This document shows positions 35,644 to 45,891 of a stretch of DNA of 64,000 nucleotides, piece by piece; the first letter of the stretch is position 1, and each line of letters opens with the position of its first letter. Origin of the DNA: Dacryopinax spathularia (taxonomy: Eukaryota; Basidiomycota; Dacrymycetes; Dacrymycetales; Dacrymycetaceae); NCBI GenBank assembly GCA_037974965.1, contig JBBPFI010000003.1, positions 1,178,001 through 1,242,000 of the forward strand, read 5' to 3'. The translations under genes were made by a program, and so were the position numbers. Below the pieces are notes generated by a model. That model made no database searches, had not been told where the DNA came from, and worked only from the letters and a program-made list of their open reading frames with translations.

Positions 35644-35967
35644 ATGGCAAGCAGTTCTGGCCCTGACAATTATACCCATCCGACTGGTCGGACCGGTTGC
35701 AGTGCCCATGACTGGAACTCGGACACCCTTGGTAAGCCATCTGGCCCTCCCTCAAGAACGGATCACTAAGGCAGCGATCACAGGCACGTCACAGCGAGAA
35801 AGGTCGGATCGTCATGGGGTCATTCGTGAGCCAAGGGCGAATGCTGTCAAGAAGGAAGAGGACCAGATCCCGAGTCTCATGGTCAAAGTCGAGGAGACGG
35901 ACATAGCCACGCGACTGGTTGGGCCGGACCCGACGTCTTGCGTCAAACGAGAGGAGAAGGGGGAGGA

Positions 35968-35998
<31 letters not shown>

Positions 35999-36368
35999 GA
36001 GGAGGGGGATGGGAGGGGGGAGGAGAGGACGGAGGAGGAGAGGAGGGGGCGGGGAAGGGCGGAGGAGAGGACAGGGCAGGAGAGGGGCCATTCGGGTCCA
36101 GGGGATGGCCTTCTCATGCCAGAACTGATCGAAGCCCTGGTCGCTCGTGCCGAGGTGTGCAGAATCATATACTGGAGGACGGCATGAGGGTCTGGTGCTG
36201 ATCAAAGACCAGGACATGCTCGAGCAGGATGCCAGAACCATAAGGCGATGGGAGCTGGCTCTGGCTAGTGGCCAGGCCCGAGCACCTGCTCCGGTGACAC
36301 TGGTGGATCGTGTCTGGACGTTCTTGGATGTACATCTGACCTCCCTCCACGCGTGTGACCGGTGCTGA
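35644..36368 (+). CDS. Unrecognised acidic cargo protein of the KDZ element
   Basis: A plausible three-exon model: 35644-35731, about 35782-36157, and about 36216-36368. It starts MASSSGPDNYTHPTGRTG. The centre has Lys-Glu motifs resembling SUMO-acceptor sites (VKKEEDQIP, MVKVEETD, CVKREEKGEE), which is noteworthy beside a Ulp1 protease gene. A Glu/Gly/Arg-rich low-complexity stretch of about 45 residues follows, encoded by a purine-only tract (35,949-36,085), then PGDGLLMPELIEALVARAE and DARTIRRWELALASGQ. The 3' end may extend through another intron. No known domain was recognised. Confidence 0.4.
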
Positions 36369-37291
36369 TAGGGAACCCAGGCGTCTCGTGCAGCACGGCG
36401 AGGACGGGCAGAACGCAATCACGGAGAATCGGGACGATATGGCGGTCGGAGGGGGCAGGGAAGATCGGGTCGCCAGGCAGAAGCCGTGTCAGAAGGCAGG
36501 AACCGGCCACGAGCTGATTAAGAAACCATGTGTGCAGGCATCCTCTAGCTTGTTTGTCAGGACTGATCGTTGCCAGGTATTTTGTATATGATATTATGCG
36601 ATGGCGTTATGATACCTTCTTCGAGCAGTGATCTGGCCGTGAAGGCCATGTCTAGACATCCGTGCAGGAGCCTTGGCTTCGGGTCGGCAGAAAGATTGAA
36701 GATCAGTCGGGAAGCTGAAGGACCATTCCGGCGACGAAGCGTCCTGTGAGGAGACAGAAGAACCGAAGAGTCGAAGAGCAGTTCCTCCCCGGGGAGGGTG
36801 GTGATGAAGCAGAGCACCCCAATCAACAGCTCTGTTCTCGGCCTGTACAGGTCCACCGTTCAGATGCTGTTCAGATGCCCAAACAAAGGTCACGTGTTCA
36901 GCCAGATCAGCACGAAAGGTCGACATGCTCGACCTCCTGCACAGACAAGAACCGCTGTATGGCCTTCAGTGTGCGGGGCGGGGTTTCAGGATCCGATGGG
37001 AACAGCATGGATTCGCATGGGTCAGGTCAGGCATTGTATTCTAAGTACAACAACGGTGCAATAATCTGAACTGTGCGCTGTTGACCGGGTCACACATGCG
37101 TTAACATGGTAGTACTGGAGTAGGAGGTCTGACCGAGTGCGTTGGATGACCCAGTAAGCCCGAGCGTGGTCGCGAGACACGAGCAGGTCGTTGAATGGTC
37201 GAAAGATGTGGCCAGGTCGAGGTCGAGTGGGACTTGCACCTTGATCTCAGAGGGGCGGCCTGGACAACGGGTAGCCACTGTCTGAACGCCT
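36369..37291. other. Right part of the KDZ element without a supported gene
   Basis: Open frames on both strands (for example 36,557-36,856 on the minus strand) show no domain or coherent splicing. This may be the 3' flank of the acidic cargo gene plus the subterminal region of the element. Confidence 0.4.
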
Positions 37292-37475
37292 GAACAGGGT
37301 CGGAACGGATGATTAGGTCTGGTCGGGCGCTCGGTGATATGTCCTGTTATGGTGCGTGGGGACAGGCAGTGTACCCGAACCGATCAGACGCGAACAGGGA
37401 GGACCCCTATTGGGCCGTTCAGGCCATTATGAAAAAACGGGCCTATTAGGTATGATCAGGGGTCTGCCTGGGGTG
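37292..37475. repeat. Right terminal inverted repeat of the KDZ element (184 bp)
   Basis: Reverse complement of 20,667-20,850 with one mismatch; it ends ...GGGGTCTGCCTGGGGTG. Confidence 0.9.
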
Positions 37476-37483
37476 GAGTAAGC
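37476..37483. repeat. Target-site duplication (right) GAGTAAGC
   Basis: Identical to the 8 bp immediately outside the left terminal repeat. Confidence 0.9.
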
Positions 37484-38524
37484 GGGCGTAAGGTCGACCA
37501 AACAGGAAAGCGGTACTGTACTGTGCGCGATGATGGGCAAAGGTGGGGCGCGTGGGCCCTAATTCAGCCCTATTCAGCTGGGGAACGCGGCCTCCGGGAG
37601 CGCGTCAGCACCCTCCCTTCGTCCTGGAGCGAAAAAACACAGAGATTCGGAGAAGTTCTCGGTTCCGTTCTTGTGAGACCAGGAAGAGACCGTCTCGTTC
37701 TGTGTGCTTCTCGCGACGTCGTGATGTGGAGGGTTCGTCCAGTTTGGCGAGAGAGAGGAAGAAGAGCGCAGGGTGATCGATCGATCGATTGATAGATGAA
37801 CGGACTGACTGGACGACGCGCCCACAAAGCCCCTCTTTAGCCCCTGAAGCTGAAGAACGCGCGGTATGTGGCGCCCCTGATGAGGAGCAAGGTTCGTTCC
37901 CGCTAGGGTTGGCCCCGGCGAGCTTGAATGAGCGGGGAGAGGGGAGATTACGAGTGACGTCACGTGTTCTCTTGCTGTTTCCCTAAGTACTCCGGCCGAG
38001 CCTGAGAGAGAGGGGTTGCCGATCCCGCGGGGAAGTGGGCCGGAATCGCCAGGAATCGGAGACTGCAAGGGCAAGGCAACAGGTGGTCGTGTGCGCTGTG
38101 TGATTGTGCGTGAGTGGCACAGCGTCGCACCGCACCGATGCCGCGCCGGCGCCTCGGTGTCTTACACCTGATCTACGGCGTCTGAATGCAAAGGAGAGAT
38201 GGGATACGCTGATAGGAGCGCACTCGGGGCGTACAGATAGCACACACTACCAGTTCCTCCTCCTTCTACTTTCTCTTAGGAGCAGAGTGATATTGGGCTG
38301 TGTGCCTGGGCACGGATATCACACGGCAAGCATAATCACGAAAGCGGCTCCGTATCACCCGCCTCGACCTCCTTCTCGACATCTGGCGAACTAACCCCGC
38401 TCCGTCTTTACACGTCAACTACCCCTCCTTCCAGCCAGCTCGACAGCCAGCTCAACATATATAGTCACTTTATACCTCCAGGACCCCTTACCAAGATCGT
38501 CACCAGCCTCAGCGGACGGGAGGG
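37484..38524. promoter_or_regulatory. Upstream region of the Atos-family gene
   Basis: Before the insertion this was continuous with 20,444-20,666 and formed the divergent promoter region between the Inp2-like gene and this one. A (GATC)n-type run lies near 37,780. A TATA-like ACATATATAGT sits at about 38,455-38,465, about 60-70 bp upstream of the start codon. No gene is supported. Confidence 0.45.
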
Positions 38525-40621
38525 ATGCGTCCTCCAACTCCGCTCCCCTCGAGGCCCATCCTCATCCCCTCCTCTTCAACACCATCCCAGACCGACCCGT
38601 CGACGTCCAACTCATCCGCATCGACCTCCTCAGCAGAATACACATCCTACCTAACAACGAGCAACCACTCCCTTCCTCATTCTCTCCTCTCGCGGTCATA
38701 CTCCGCCTCACCTCTCTCTTCCCCACCTCGGCCTCATTCAACGTATACGCCCATCTCATCCCCACTCGCATCTTCGCTCCGCCGCTCCGCACCACCCTCA
38801 ACAGCCCGCTCGCCAACCCAACGTACCAGTCCCGACCCTAGCGGGAACACCACTCCCCTGGAGTCAGATACGAAGGGCCTCAAGCGCCGATCCACCTCCT
38901 CGCCTCTGGTGGGCTCATGGTCCTCCTCACTCCTAAGCATGCGCATGCCCGAACCTCCCCTCACCCTCGGCCCATCCTTCTCCGCCCGTCTCCGGCTCCC
39001 TCCTCTCCCAGCAACCTCCAACAACCGCAGTCGCCCACGAACGCGTTCTCCCAGCACCTCCGCCCCAACCGCCCGATCCGGTTCAAGTCCCAACCTCGGA
39101 GGCCCAGGCCCCCGAGTAGCGCGGATCCTCACCACCCCCTTTAACGCGACATTCTACACCCTCGCCACCCCTTACGTCTCAACCATCACTCTCCCCGCTC
39201 CCCAGCAGCTGCCAATGAAGGGGAGCATACAGCTGCTTTTGCTGAACCCGGAGGAACAGCCGCTGAGGGCGTTTTTGGTGGGGTTTGATGCGCGGGATAT
39301 GGGGGTTGGGGAGAGGAGGTATGTGCGGCAGATGTGTTATGCGCCTGCGCCTGGGGAGGTGGGACTAGGTATGGGTGTCGCGAGGGAGGGCGAGGGAGGG
39401 GAGGGGAAGGAGACGGCCAAAGGGAAGGGGAAGGGAGTGCTGAGGTACGCGGTACAGTTCTGTATCTCCTGCACTGCTCCACCCGCAGAAGAGGACAGCG
39501 AGGAAGAAGACGACGAGGACGTTCATGCGGACGGGGAGGGCCACTCTCCGCCTTCTGGCTCAGATGGCTCACCACCTCTGTTCGAGATGGACGACCCGAA
39601 CCCGAAACATGCGCATATATCTACCTCCCCCAACTCCCACTTCCCACCCTTGCTTCCCTCCTCCCTTCCTGCAACAAGATCTCGCCGTCGCCGACCCAGC
39701 TCGCCCCATCTCTCCCCGCAACGCTCCACCCGCCGGTCCTCACACCTCTCCCCTCGCCCACGTCGACCCAGTACGACCGCACCCCGACCGCCAAAGCCAA
39801 CGAAACAGATCTGGCTCGCCCCTACGATCCGAGTCGTCTTTGCGAGCCGGACGGCGGACGAAGAAGGCCCGCTGAGGGTCGTTACGGAGGTAGAAGGGAG
39901 TGGGGATTGGTTGTTGTCTTCACCTTCACCTTCTCCCGTTTCCCCCCCTGGTTTGGGAGAGGGACAGAAGGGGATCCTTTCGCAGACCGCACCACGCAGC
40001 CCAACCTTCCGATCTCCTGAGACGCATATATCTACCAACGGCCACCCAACCGTGCCAACCGCACCGGCAACACCGCCTGGTCTCCCCCTCCCAACAACCG
40101 GACCAGGACAAACAGTCAAGCGCCCCACCCCGCCTCGCAGACCTTCGTCCCCCTTCCCTCTCCCACTCCCATCCCGAGCTGGACCGACGCTGGGCTTGTC
40201 AACGCAAACGATGCATGGCGTTGTCGTCCCGCCTCCCACGTCCCCTTCCGCTGGTCTGGGAGCGGTGGGCCAGGGGATCTCGAGAAGCTCAACTCCCGTG
40301 CCAAGGCTGCGCGGGCTCGGCTTGCCAAGTCTACCCAACCCGCAGGCTGCGCCAGGCTCGCAAGATGAACAACGACAGCCGAGCAGCCGGACGAACGGGG
40401 TGGCAGAGGACAACGACCTGCAGCCTCTTGCGCACGCATTTGACGAGATGTCCCTCACACCCTCGTCCCTGAACCACTCGATTTCTGCCTCTCCTCCTCC
40501 CAGGGAGAGAGAGACAGAGAAGGACACCGAGCCAGTCTACGGCTGGGACGGCCGACCAAGCAGACAAGCGATGTACGCCTACGGCGAGCGGAGATGGGCG
40601 GACGAGGCTGTTATCCGCTAG
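38525..40621 (+). CDS. Atos-family protein (DUF4210 / 'chromosome segregation during meiosis' domain)
   Basis: A single-exon gene of 698 aa. Three family blocks appear in order. SPLVGSWSSSLLSMRMPEPP (about residues 123-142) corresponds to the GSFEESLLSGR block. KGSIQLLLLNPEEQPLRAFL, then VGFDARDMGVGERRYVRQMC (about 231-272), corresponds to the KGTIQVTLFNPNRTVVKMFL block of FAM214/ATOS. VLRYAVQFCIS (about 305) and IWLAPTIRVVFASRTADEEG (about 428) correspond to the RYLIHLRF and IRLLFSR blocks. Animal Atos proteins act in the nucleus as transcriptional regulators, and fission yeast relatives are induced in meiosis; the function here is inferred from those. Long Ser/Pro-rich linkers separate the blocks. 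A KDZ transposon is inserted about 1.0 kb upstream. Confidence 0.75.
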   Translation: MRPPTPLPSRPILIPSSSTPSQTDPSTSNSSASTSSAEYTSYLTTSNHSLPHSLLSRSYSASPLSSPPRPHSTYTPISSPLASSLRRSAPPSTARSPTQRTSPDPSGNTTPLESDTKGLKRRSTSSPLVGSWSSSLLSMRMPEPPLTLGPSFSARLRLPPLPATSNNRSRPRTRSPSTSAPTARSGSSPNLGGPGPRVARILTTPFNATFYTLATPYVSTITLPAPQQLPMKGSIQLLLLNPEEQPLRAFLVGFDARDMGVGERRYVRQMCYAPAPGEVGLGMGVAREGEGGEGKETAKGKGKGVLRYAVQFCISCTAPPAEEDSEEEDDEDVHADGEGHSPPSGSDGSPPLFEMDDPNPKHAHISTSPNSHFPPLLPSSLPATRSRRRRPSSPHLSPQRSTRRSSHLSPRPRRPSTTAPRPPKPTKQIWLAPTIRVVFASRTADEEGPLRVVTEVEGSGDWLLSSPSPSPVSPPGLGEGQKGILSQTAPRSPTFRSPETHISTNGHPTVPTAPATPPGLPLPTTGPGQTVKRPTPPRRPSSPFPLPLPSRAGPTLGLSTQTMHGVVVPPPTSPSAGLGAVGQGISRSSTPVPRLRGLGLPSLPNPQAAPGSQDEQRQPSSRTNGVAEDNDLQPLAHAFDEMSLTPSSLNHSISASPPPRERETEKDTEPVYGWDGRPSRQAMYAYGERRWADEAVIR

Positions 40622-41252
40622 CTTCCCTCCCTTCGCTGTCACGGGCCCTTGTCCGCGGACGACGACATGGCCAGCTCATGCGCCTGGGCTCTCGACGATC
40701 TTGTGCAAGTGGCTGTTCCTGGCCTCGCTTGGTTGGGCATGATGAGCTACTGATCTTGTCTGACAATGGGACGATGGACAGGGGTTGTATAGTAGTGTAT
40801 GCAAATGTATCATACAATAGCGTTCGGAATATAATATTAATTGGTCCTGTTCTCATCTACGCGGGCCGACTGCGTTTGAAGGTAGCCGCCGGCTGCGGCT
40901 GCGGCTGCGGCTGGACGTGAGCGATCAGGTCAATGGTCATTCCTTGTGTTGATTTTGTTAGTATCGATCTCTTTGGCGTGACCGAAGCTTGAGCTATTCC
41001 TGAAATGGATGATATCTTACAGTACATCTGAGACATCATTCAGCGATGGTGGGAACGTGTGTGAGATTGCGGCGGATGTGAGAAATAAGAAGTTACGGAA
41101 TGCGGATAGCGATACTGTCGCAGGTGTGTCTCTAGTGGGGCACGCGACCCCAGACAGATAGAGGGAGATGGTAGATGAAGCCTGGCGACAGATAGAAATT
41201 CGTGGTAGACCGCATATTAATGAGAAGGAAGGAGAAAACCAAGTTAGACTAC
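40622..41252. other. 3' flank of the Atos gene; source of a local duplication
   Basis: No gene is supported. From about 40,772 to 41,252 this sequence is recognisably related, in inverted orientation, to 50,503-50,830 (shared CAATAGCGTTCGGAATATA and other blocks). A short (GGCTGC)n run occurs at 40,890-40,912. Confidence 0.6.
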
Positions 41253-41554
41253 AGCAAAACTTGAGGTGGTGGTGGTCGTTGTGTTGTGTTGTGTTGTTTT
41301 GGGTGGTGTGTGGTGTTTGGTGGTTTTGGTTGCGGTTGTAGTTAGCCGTTTTTGGTTGCGCTTTTGGGGGGTGCGTTTTGGTGCGGCCGCTTTTGCGGCT
41401 TGCTTTCCATTTCGCTACATGGTGTCCGAAGCCAGCTGGTGGGCCCGAAGGCCGACCAGCTCGCTTCGGACTATTTAACTTTTCCCGTGAGTTAGTAAGC
41501 ATCCACATGTCATCTATACTAGGGCGGATCCGGCCGCCTTGCCTTTAAAGCGAC

Positions 41555-41648
41555 GGTTCGATACCGACGGGATTCGAACTCGGGGCTGGTCCGCCAAACC
41601 CGTTTCACAGGGCGGCGCGTTAACCAGTTGTGCCAGCGAGCCGAATCC
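41555..41648 (-). other. tRNA-like segment in left arm of copy B
   Basis: Same tRNA-derived segment as in copy A, on the minus strand, with TGGCACAACTGGTTAACGCG as A-box and AGTTCGAATCCC as B-box. The anticodon-type stem pairs (CCGCC/GGCGG), but the acceptor stem does not. Confidence 0.4.
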
Positions 41649-43014
41649 AGAGTGCACCGTGCAATTAGCCAATATAGCCTCTCTCCACACTTCGTCCACT
41701 TTCGCCTTCGGTATTCGCGTCCCTCGTCTGGCCAACACGTACACTCTTGCTCCTACGCTTCTTCCATCGTTCGCGAATGGTGTCTATCTCACATTCTCTC
41801 CACTACACCTGGACGTCTCGGAGTGTTCGCAAACTGAGACAACCTCTCTCGTCGCCGAGTACGGCGCATATATGCGCACCTTCATCCAGCTCTGGCGCCG
41901 TCCCTTGCCCTCTCGTGCTCTACTACAGTAGTCCCATGGGCAAGTAGGACGCTCACGTTGTGCACCGCGTCCGCGCCACTAAGAAAGAATATGCTCACGA
42001 TAGGAGTCTGCATCTGAATGCTCTCCCTGTATCTTCTCACTTCGCCAACGGTCAGACCAAGAGGAAAGACTGGTCTGCAGTGGTCACCACCGCCGATCTA
42101 CAGGCTCAAGGACTCACATAACTATCTTGCAACATACCAAGAACCCCAGAACGCGGCACAGCGAAGGCGGGCTCCTGGCTGTTACATACCCTCCCGTCGC
42201 CCACAACTGAACTACGGCCTACATCTTTACCTACAAAACGGCGGCGCCATACGCAAAAAACCCTCTGTCCGCTTCTTCCGTTCCTCCACAAGCCCATGTA
42301 TACGTGCGCCCCTCTCTCGTTTGCTGCCCATGACAGATGCCGTTTTCCTTCGCTTACATCACCCAGCAACTCACAGGCTGAACCGATTGCACCTCGCAAC
42401 AACGCGCGCCCGAATTCAAGGTTCCTATACTCCAGCGTCATCATGAGAGGTGTACGTTTGTGCAGAAGACGTTGGATGGAGCGACGGCAACAAGGAGGTT
42501 CTGGAAATTGGAGTATGCTCCGCAATGTGTACGACGGGAGATGTGGAAGAGATTTCGGGCTCTAAAAGCGTCACCACTGTGGACTTGGGTCGTAGAGCTC
42601 GACATGCGCACCTGCGTCCAACCGAGCTACCTGCGAGAACCGCGTTATCTCCGTATGCTCTAACGATTCCTCGTCGCCCTCACCTAGAATCATGGAATGG
42701 GCCGCAGCGAAGATGCTGCCAGGCATGCCGTCCGTTGCGCGGGTAAGCGTCTGAGAAATGTGCGCATATATGCACCGTGCTTGTCGACGAGGTTAGTTGT
42801 CTCAGTTTACGAATATTCCGAGACGTTCAGGCGTCGTCAACAGAATGCGAGACGTAGACGAAGTGTGGGCGATGAATTGGGTATATGAGGTGGTTGGTGC
42901 GTGATGAGGCAGTAGTGGGGACGGAGGGCCGAGGGGGGACGCGAATACTTTGACGACGACGATTTGGATGAGGAGTGGAGAGTGGTTATGGCGACTAATT
43001 GTGCGCACCACTTT

Positions 43015-43108
43015 GGATTCGGCTCGCTGGTACAACTGGTTAAAACGCTGCCCTGTGAAAAGGGTTTGGCGGACCAGCCCCGAGTTCGAATCCCGTCGGT
43101 ATCGAACC
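43015..43108 (+). other. tRNA-like segment in right arm of copy B
   Basis: A-box-like TGGTACAACTGG, stem CTGCC/GGCGG with a 15-nt loop, and B-box-like AGTTCGAATCCC. It is tRNA-derived and not a complete cloverleaf. Confidence 0.4.
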
Positions 43109-43192
43109 GTCGCATTTAAAGGCAAGGCGGCCGGATCCGCCCTAGTATAGATGACATGTGGATGCTTACTAACTCACGGGAAAAGTTAAATA

Positions 43193-43240
43193 GTCCGAAG
43201 CGAGCTGGTCGGCCTTCGGGCCCACCAGCTGGCTTCGGAC
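43193..43240. repeat. Long hairpin with TTCG loop in the fold-back arm
   Basis: A 48-nt near-perfect inverted repeat: GTCCGAAGC, AGCTGGT and GGCC pair with GGCC, ACCAGCT and GCTTCGGAC around a TTCG tetraloop, with mismatches only at single positions between blocks. Equivalent hairpins occur in the other arms, near 13,758-13,805, 15,737-15,785, 41,426-41,473 and 50,306-50,352. Confidence 0.75.
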
Positions 43241-43587
43241 ACCATGTAGCGAAATGGAAAGCAAGCCGCAAAAGCGGCCACACCCCAAAAGCAACCCAAA
43301 AAAAAACCACACAAACAACACCCCAACAAACCAAAAACAACACGGCCAAACACTACACAACGAACAACAACCCAACACCTCAAGTTTTGCCTCATTACGG
43401 GGCATTCAATCGGTCCTTCTCGTACGATGCAGCCGTGCAGATGCTGATTTGCCGCTCCAATGCGCAAGATCAAAGCCAATATCTGGATGAGAACCTGGAG
43501 CGGATACGATGTGATCATTCTCTACAAGGCATTTACATCTTGCTAAACATCATTCGAAGCCAATCCCAGCACTGAACAATCACACGC

Positions 43588-44737
43588 TTAGTTCTCACCC
43601 TTCCCAGCCAGTTCCCTCTCCAGCTCGAACAACGCCCCCGCCGTATCGACAATCGTCGTCCTAAAGTCCCTCCACTCAATCCCGAACGTCTTGCGCGCCT
43701 TGCTCGAGTCGGTCTTATAGTGTTCCGGCGCGGGCCGGCCGTCCGACTTGGGCATCCGGTGCGCTTGCTCCGGAAACGCTTTGGCGACTATGGCGACCGC
43801 TTGGTCGAACGAGAAGTGGTCGGCGACGACGAGGTAGCGCTGGCCGGGCGTGGCGGGGTTAGTGAGGGCGTTGACCATCATATATGCGCTTGCGAGCTCA
43901 TCAGCCGCTGTTGGATAAGAAAGAATTGGGGAGGGGGACGTACAGATCGCGCACATCGACCTCCACGGGAACGCGGGAAGGCAAGATCTCCTTCGCCTTC
44001 CCGCTCCACATCGACCACAGCTGAGCTAGCGATGTATTCAGATGATCCAAGCTCCTGATCGGCTGCATAGGCGGTCCATAGATCATAGGCGGCAAGAACG
44101 TCGTCAGCTCAAACCCTGGTTTCTCCTGCTCCATAAACTCCCACGCTGCGCGCTCGGCAAGCGCCTTCGAGGCGCTATACACGAAGGCGCCGTTATCGCT
44201 CGCGGCTGCCTCTTCCCAGGTGGTCGGGTTCCAGTCCTGCTCGGCGTAGGTATGCTCGGGCCAGAGTCCGTTCTTGACGTGGTTGACGGCGGCAAAACTG
44301 CTGATGATGACAACGCGCTTGATGGTCTGCGTGGCTTTGGCAGCTCGGAGTGCAGTGAGTGTCCCGTCACGCGCGGGGATGAGCATATCCCGGACGTTGT
44401 CCTTGATGTCGAGGATGTAGGGCGAGGCGAGGTGGAGCATGTAGTCCGTTCCGGATGCGGCGGAGGTCATCTGCTCCAGGTCGGTGATACTGCTGACAAG
44501 AGTCCAGGTGACGTGCTTCGCTTGCTCGGGGTACTTTTCGGAGAAGTGCGCGGAGGCGTGCTCGATTTTGCGCTGCAGGGACGGATCAGCATGGACGTCG
44601 AGAGGTGAGGTAGGAAGAAAGAGACGCACAGCAGCAGCCTTGACATTGTACCCCTGCTTGACGAGCTCGAGCACCGTCGCGGAGCCCACAAAGCCACTGG
44701 CACCAGTGACGAACACGGTCGGAGCGGTAGAAGCCAT
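43588..44737 (-). CDS. Extended SDR reductase (cinnamoyl-CoA/methylglyoxal reductase-like, Gre2 group)
   Basis: Three exons (44737-44630, 44572-43944, 43888-43588) join to 345 aa. The N-terminus has the NAD(P)-binding motif VFVTGASGFVGSATVLELVK, then GYNVKAAARK. The active-site Tyr and Lys lie in VYSASKALAERAAWEFM, and FLPPMIYGPPMQP and VDVRDLAYMMVNAL are typical of the extended SDR group. These enzymes reduce aldehydes, ketones or dihydroflavonol-like carbonyls with NADPH; the substrate here is unknown. The second intron uses the acceptor at GCAAG before CGCATATATG, because the nearer CAG would shift the frame. A TATA box lies at about 44,880-44,887, about 145 bp upstream of the start. Confidence 0.8.
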
Positions 44738-44878
44738 CGTCGTAGTGAACTCGTTGTCTCGTCGAAGTTCTCTTAAGCTGGAAAGGCGGAAGACGGGCGA
44801 AAGTTGTTCAACTGACGCAAGAGGCAAGAAGAAGAGAGCTGACGTTTCTGAGTTGCTCAGCCCACATCGCAAGTCGAC

Positions 44879-44888
44879 ATTTATACCC
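44879..44888 (-). promoter_or_regulatory. TATA box of the SDR reductase gene
   Basis: GGTATAAATG on the minus strand, about 145 bp upstream of the start codon. Confidence 0.4.
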
Positions 44889-45891
44889 TCTCTCCTAGCC
44901 TTCTCTCCATATACCACTTCGAACACCTGTCAAACATCCGACAACAAGCCTAGCCCTTCGCTCAACCCGCCGACGCTCCTACGCACTCTCGACTCCCACG
45001 GTCTCCCTGGCCCATCGGGCTTGAGCGTTCAGTGTTCAGTCGGCTAGGATCGACGTCATGTTCTTCTTAGGTTGACAGGCACATCAAGTTGACAGTCCAA
45101 TTGACAGTCCACTCTGTGCTCCGTAGCAGAGCCCTGGAACTCCAACCCGACAATACCCTGACAGCCTTCTCCAAGCAAGCAGCGGACACAGTAGTCGAAG
45201 CCTGAGACCGAACAGTGACGAGCGGGCTGTGCCTGAAGACAAGCGCCCAGGACCCTCACAGAGTCACACGGGGTCGGTCGGGATCGGAATGTATCCCCGC
45301 CTCGAAGTGCAATCATGATATTGAGGGCATACGTAACAATGCGTGGCGGCTGCGTTATCCCGTCCCTGCGGGAACTTGCACCGCCGAGGAGGGCGTGTCA
45401 GCATCGTAAGCCGCTGACGAGGGGCGCTGGGCGATCTCCGCCCTGGTTTGGGGGATGAGGGAACCGATCGGTCGTCGGTGTCTTAGCTTGAGAACGCGTG
45501 CTTCTGCTTTCCGGGTAAGGTTGACCATGCGGATGGAATAATGCATACATATGGAGCAAAGCTCGGAGTAGGAGATGGATACAATATCAACGATACCGAC
45601 CGGCGATATCGTGGGAACTACTAGAACATATGTAAACACGAATTGAGTAAGAAAATTCAAAACCGGGAAGGCGAAAGTATAGTGAGTCGGAATTGACCAG
45701 CGGGGCAAAGCATATGCAAAGGGTACCGGTGGTATATGCGCACAAAGTGGGTCGTATATGCGCACAAAATCGTAGGCGTCCGACTTGACGAGAAAGGGTG
45801 GGCCAACGCAGAACGGGCATCTGCAAGGTTGTATGAGCATAACCGAAGGAGAACGACCGAACAAGATAGCCCACCTGGAGCGCGATCCGGC
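44889..45891. other. Intergenic region with a short tandem repeat
   Basis: No gene is supported. At 45,731-45,767 a 22-bp unit containing TATATGCGCACAAA is present twice in tandem. The right end is probably the 3' flank of the DUF1996 gene. Confidence 0.45.

Larger units (their letters stand above)
20667..37475. mobile_element. Complete-looking 16.8-kb KDZ-superfamily DNA transposon with cargo genes
   Basis: The element is bounded by 184-bp terminal inverted repeats starting CACCCCAGGCAGACCCC. They are identical except for one position. It is flanked on both sides by the 8-bp target-site duplication GAGTAAGC (20,659-20,666 and 37,476-37,483). An 8-bp duplication fits the hAT-like/Zisupton group to which KDZ (Kyakuja-Dileera-Zisupton) transposases belong. 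Inside are a transposase-Ulp1 fusion gene (-), two GRF zinc-finger genes (+), a third GRF gene (-), and two unrecognised genes (-, +). All main reading frames are open through verified splice joins, so the element appears recent and possibly still active. CTGATC/GATCAG-type words are very frequent throughout, unlike the flanking DNA. Confidence 0.9.
41253..43388. mobile_element. Fold-back (long inverted repeat) element, copy B
   Basis: Inverted arms at 41,253 to about 41,915 and about 42,745 to 43,388 flank a centre of about 0.8 kb. The centre is homologous to that of copy A (shared TCTCACTTCGCCAAC and GAACTACGGCCTACATCTT). Ends are CAAAACTTGAGGTG and the reverse complement. No transposase-like frame was found. 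The copies are clearly diverged, so the family is not recent. Confidence 0.7.

Noticed and set aside
20667-37475. Reading the large multi-gene element as a Polinton or other virus-like element
   Set aside because: There is no sign of a DNA polymerase, integrase or capsid protein. The transposase is of KDZ type and the target duplication is 8 bp, so it is a DNA transposon.
43900-43957. Nearest CAG acceptor for the second intron of the SDR gene
   Set aside because: It gives an immediate stop in frame. The acceptor 17 bp further on restores VDVRDLAYMMVNAL, which fits the family.
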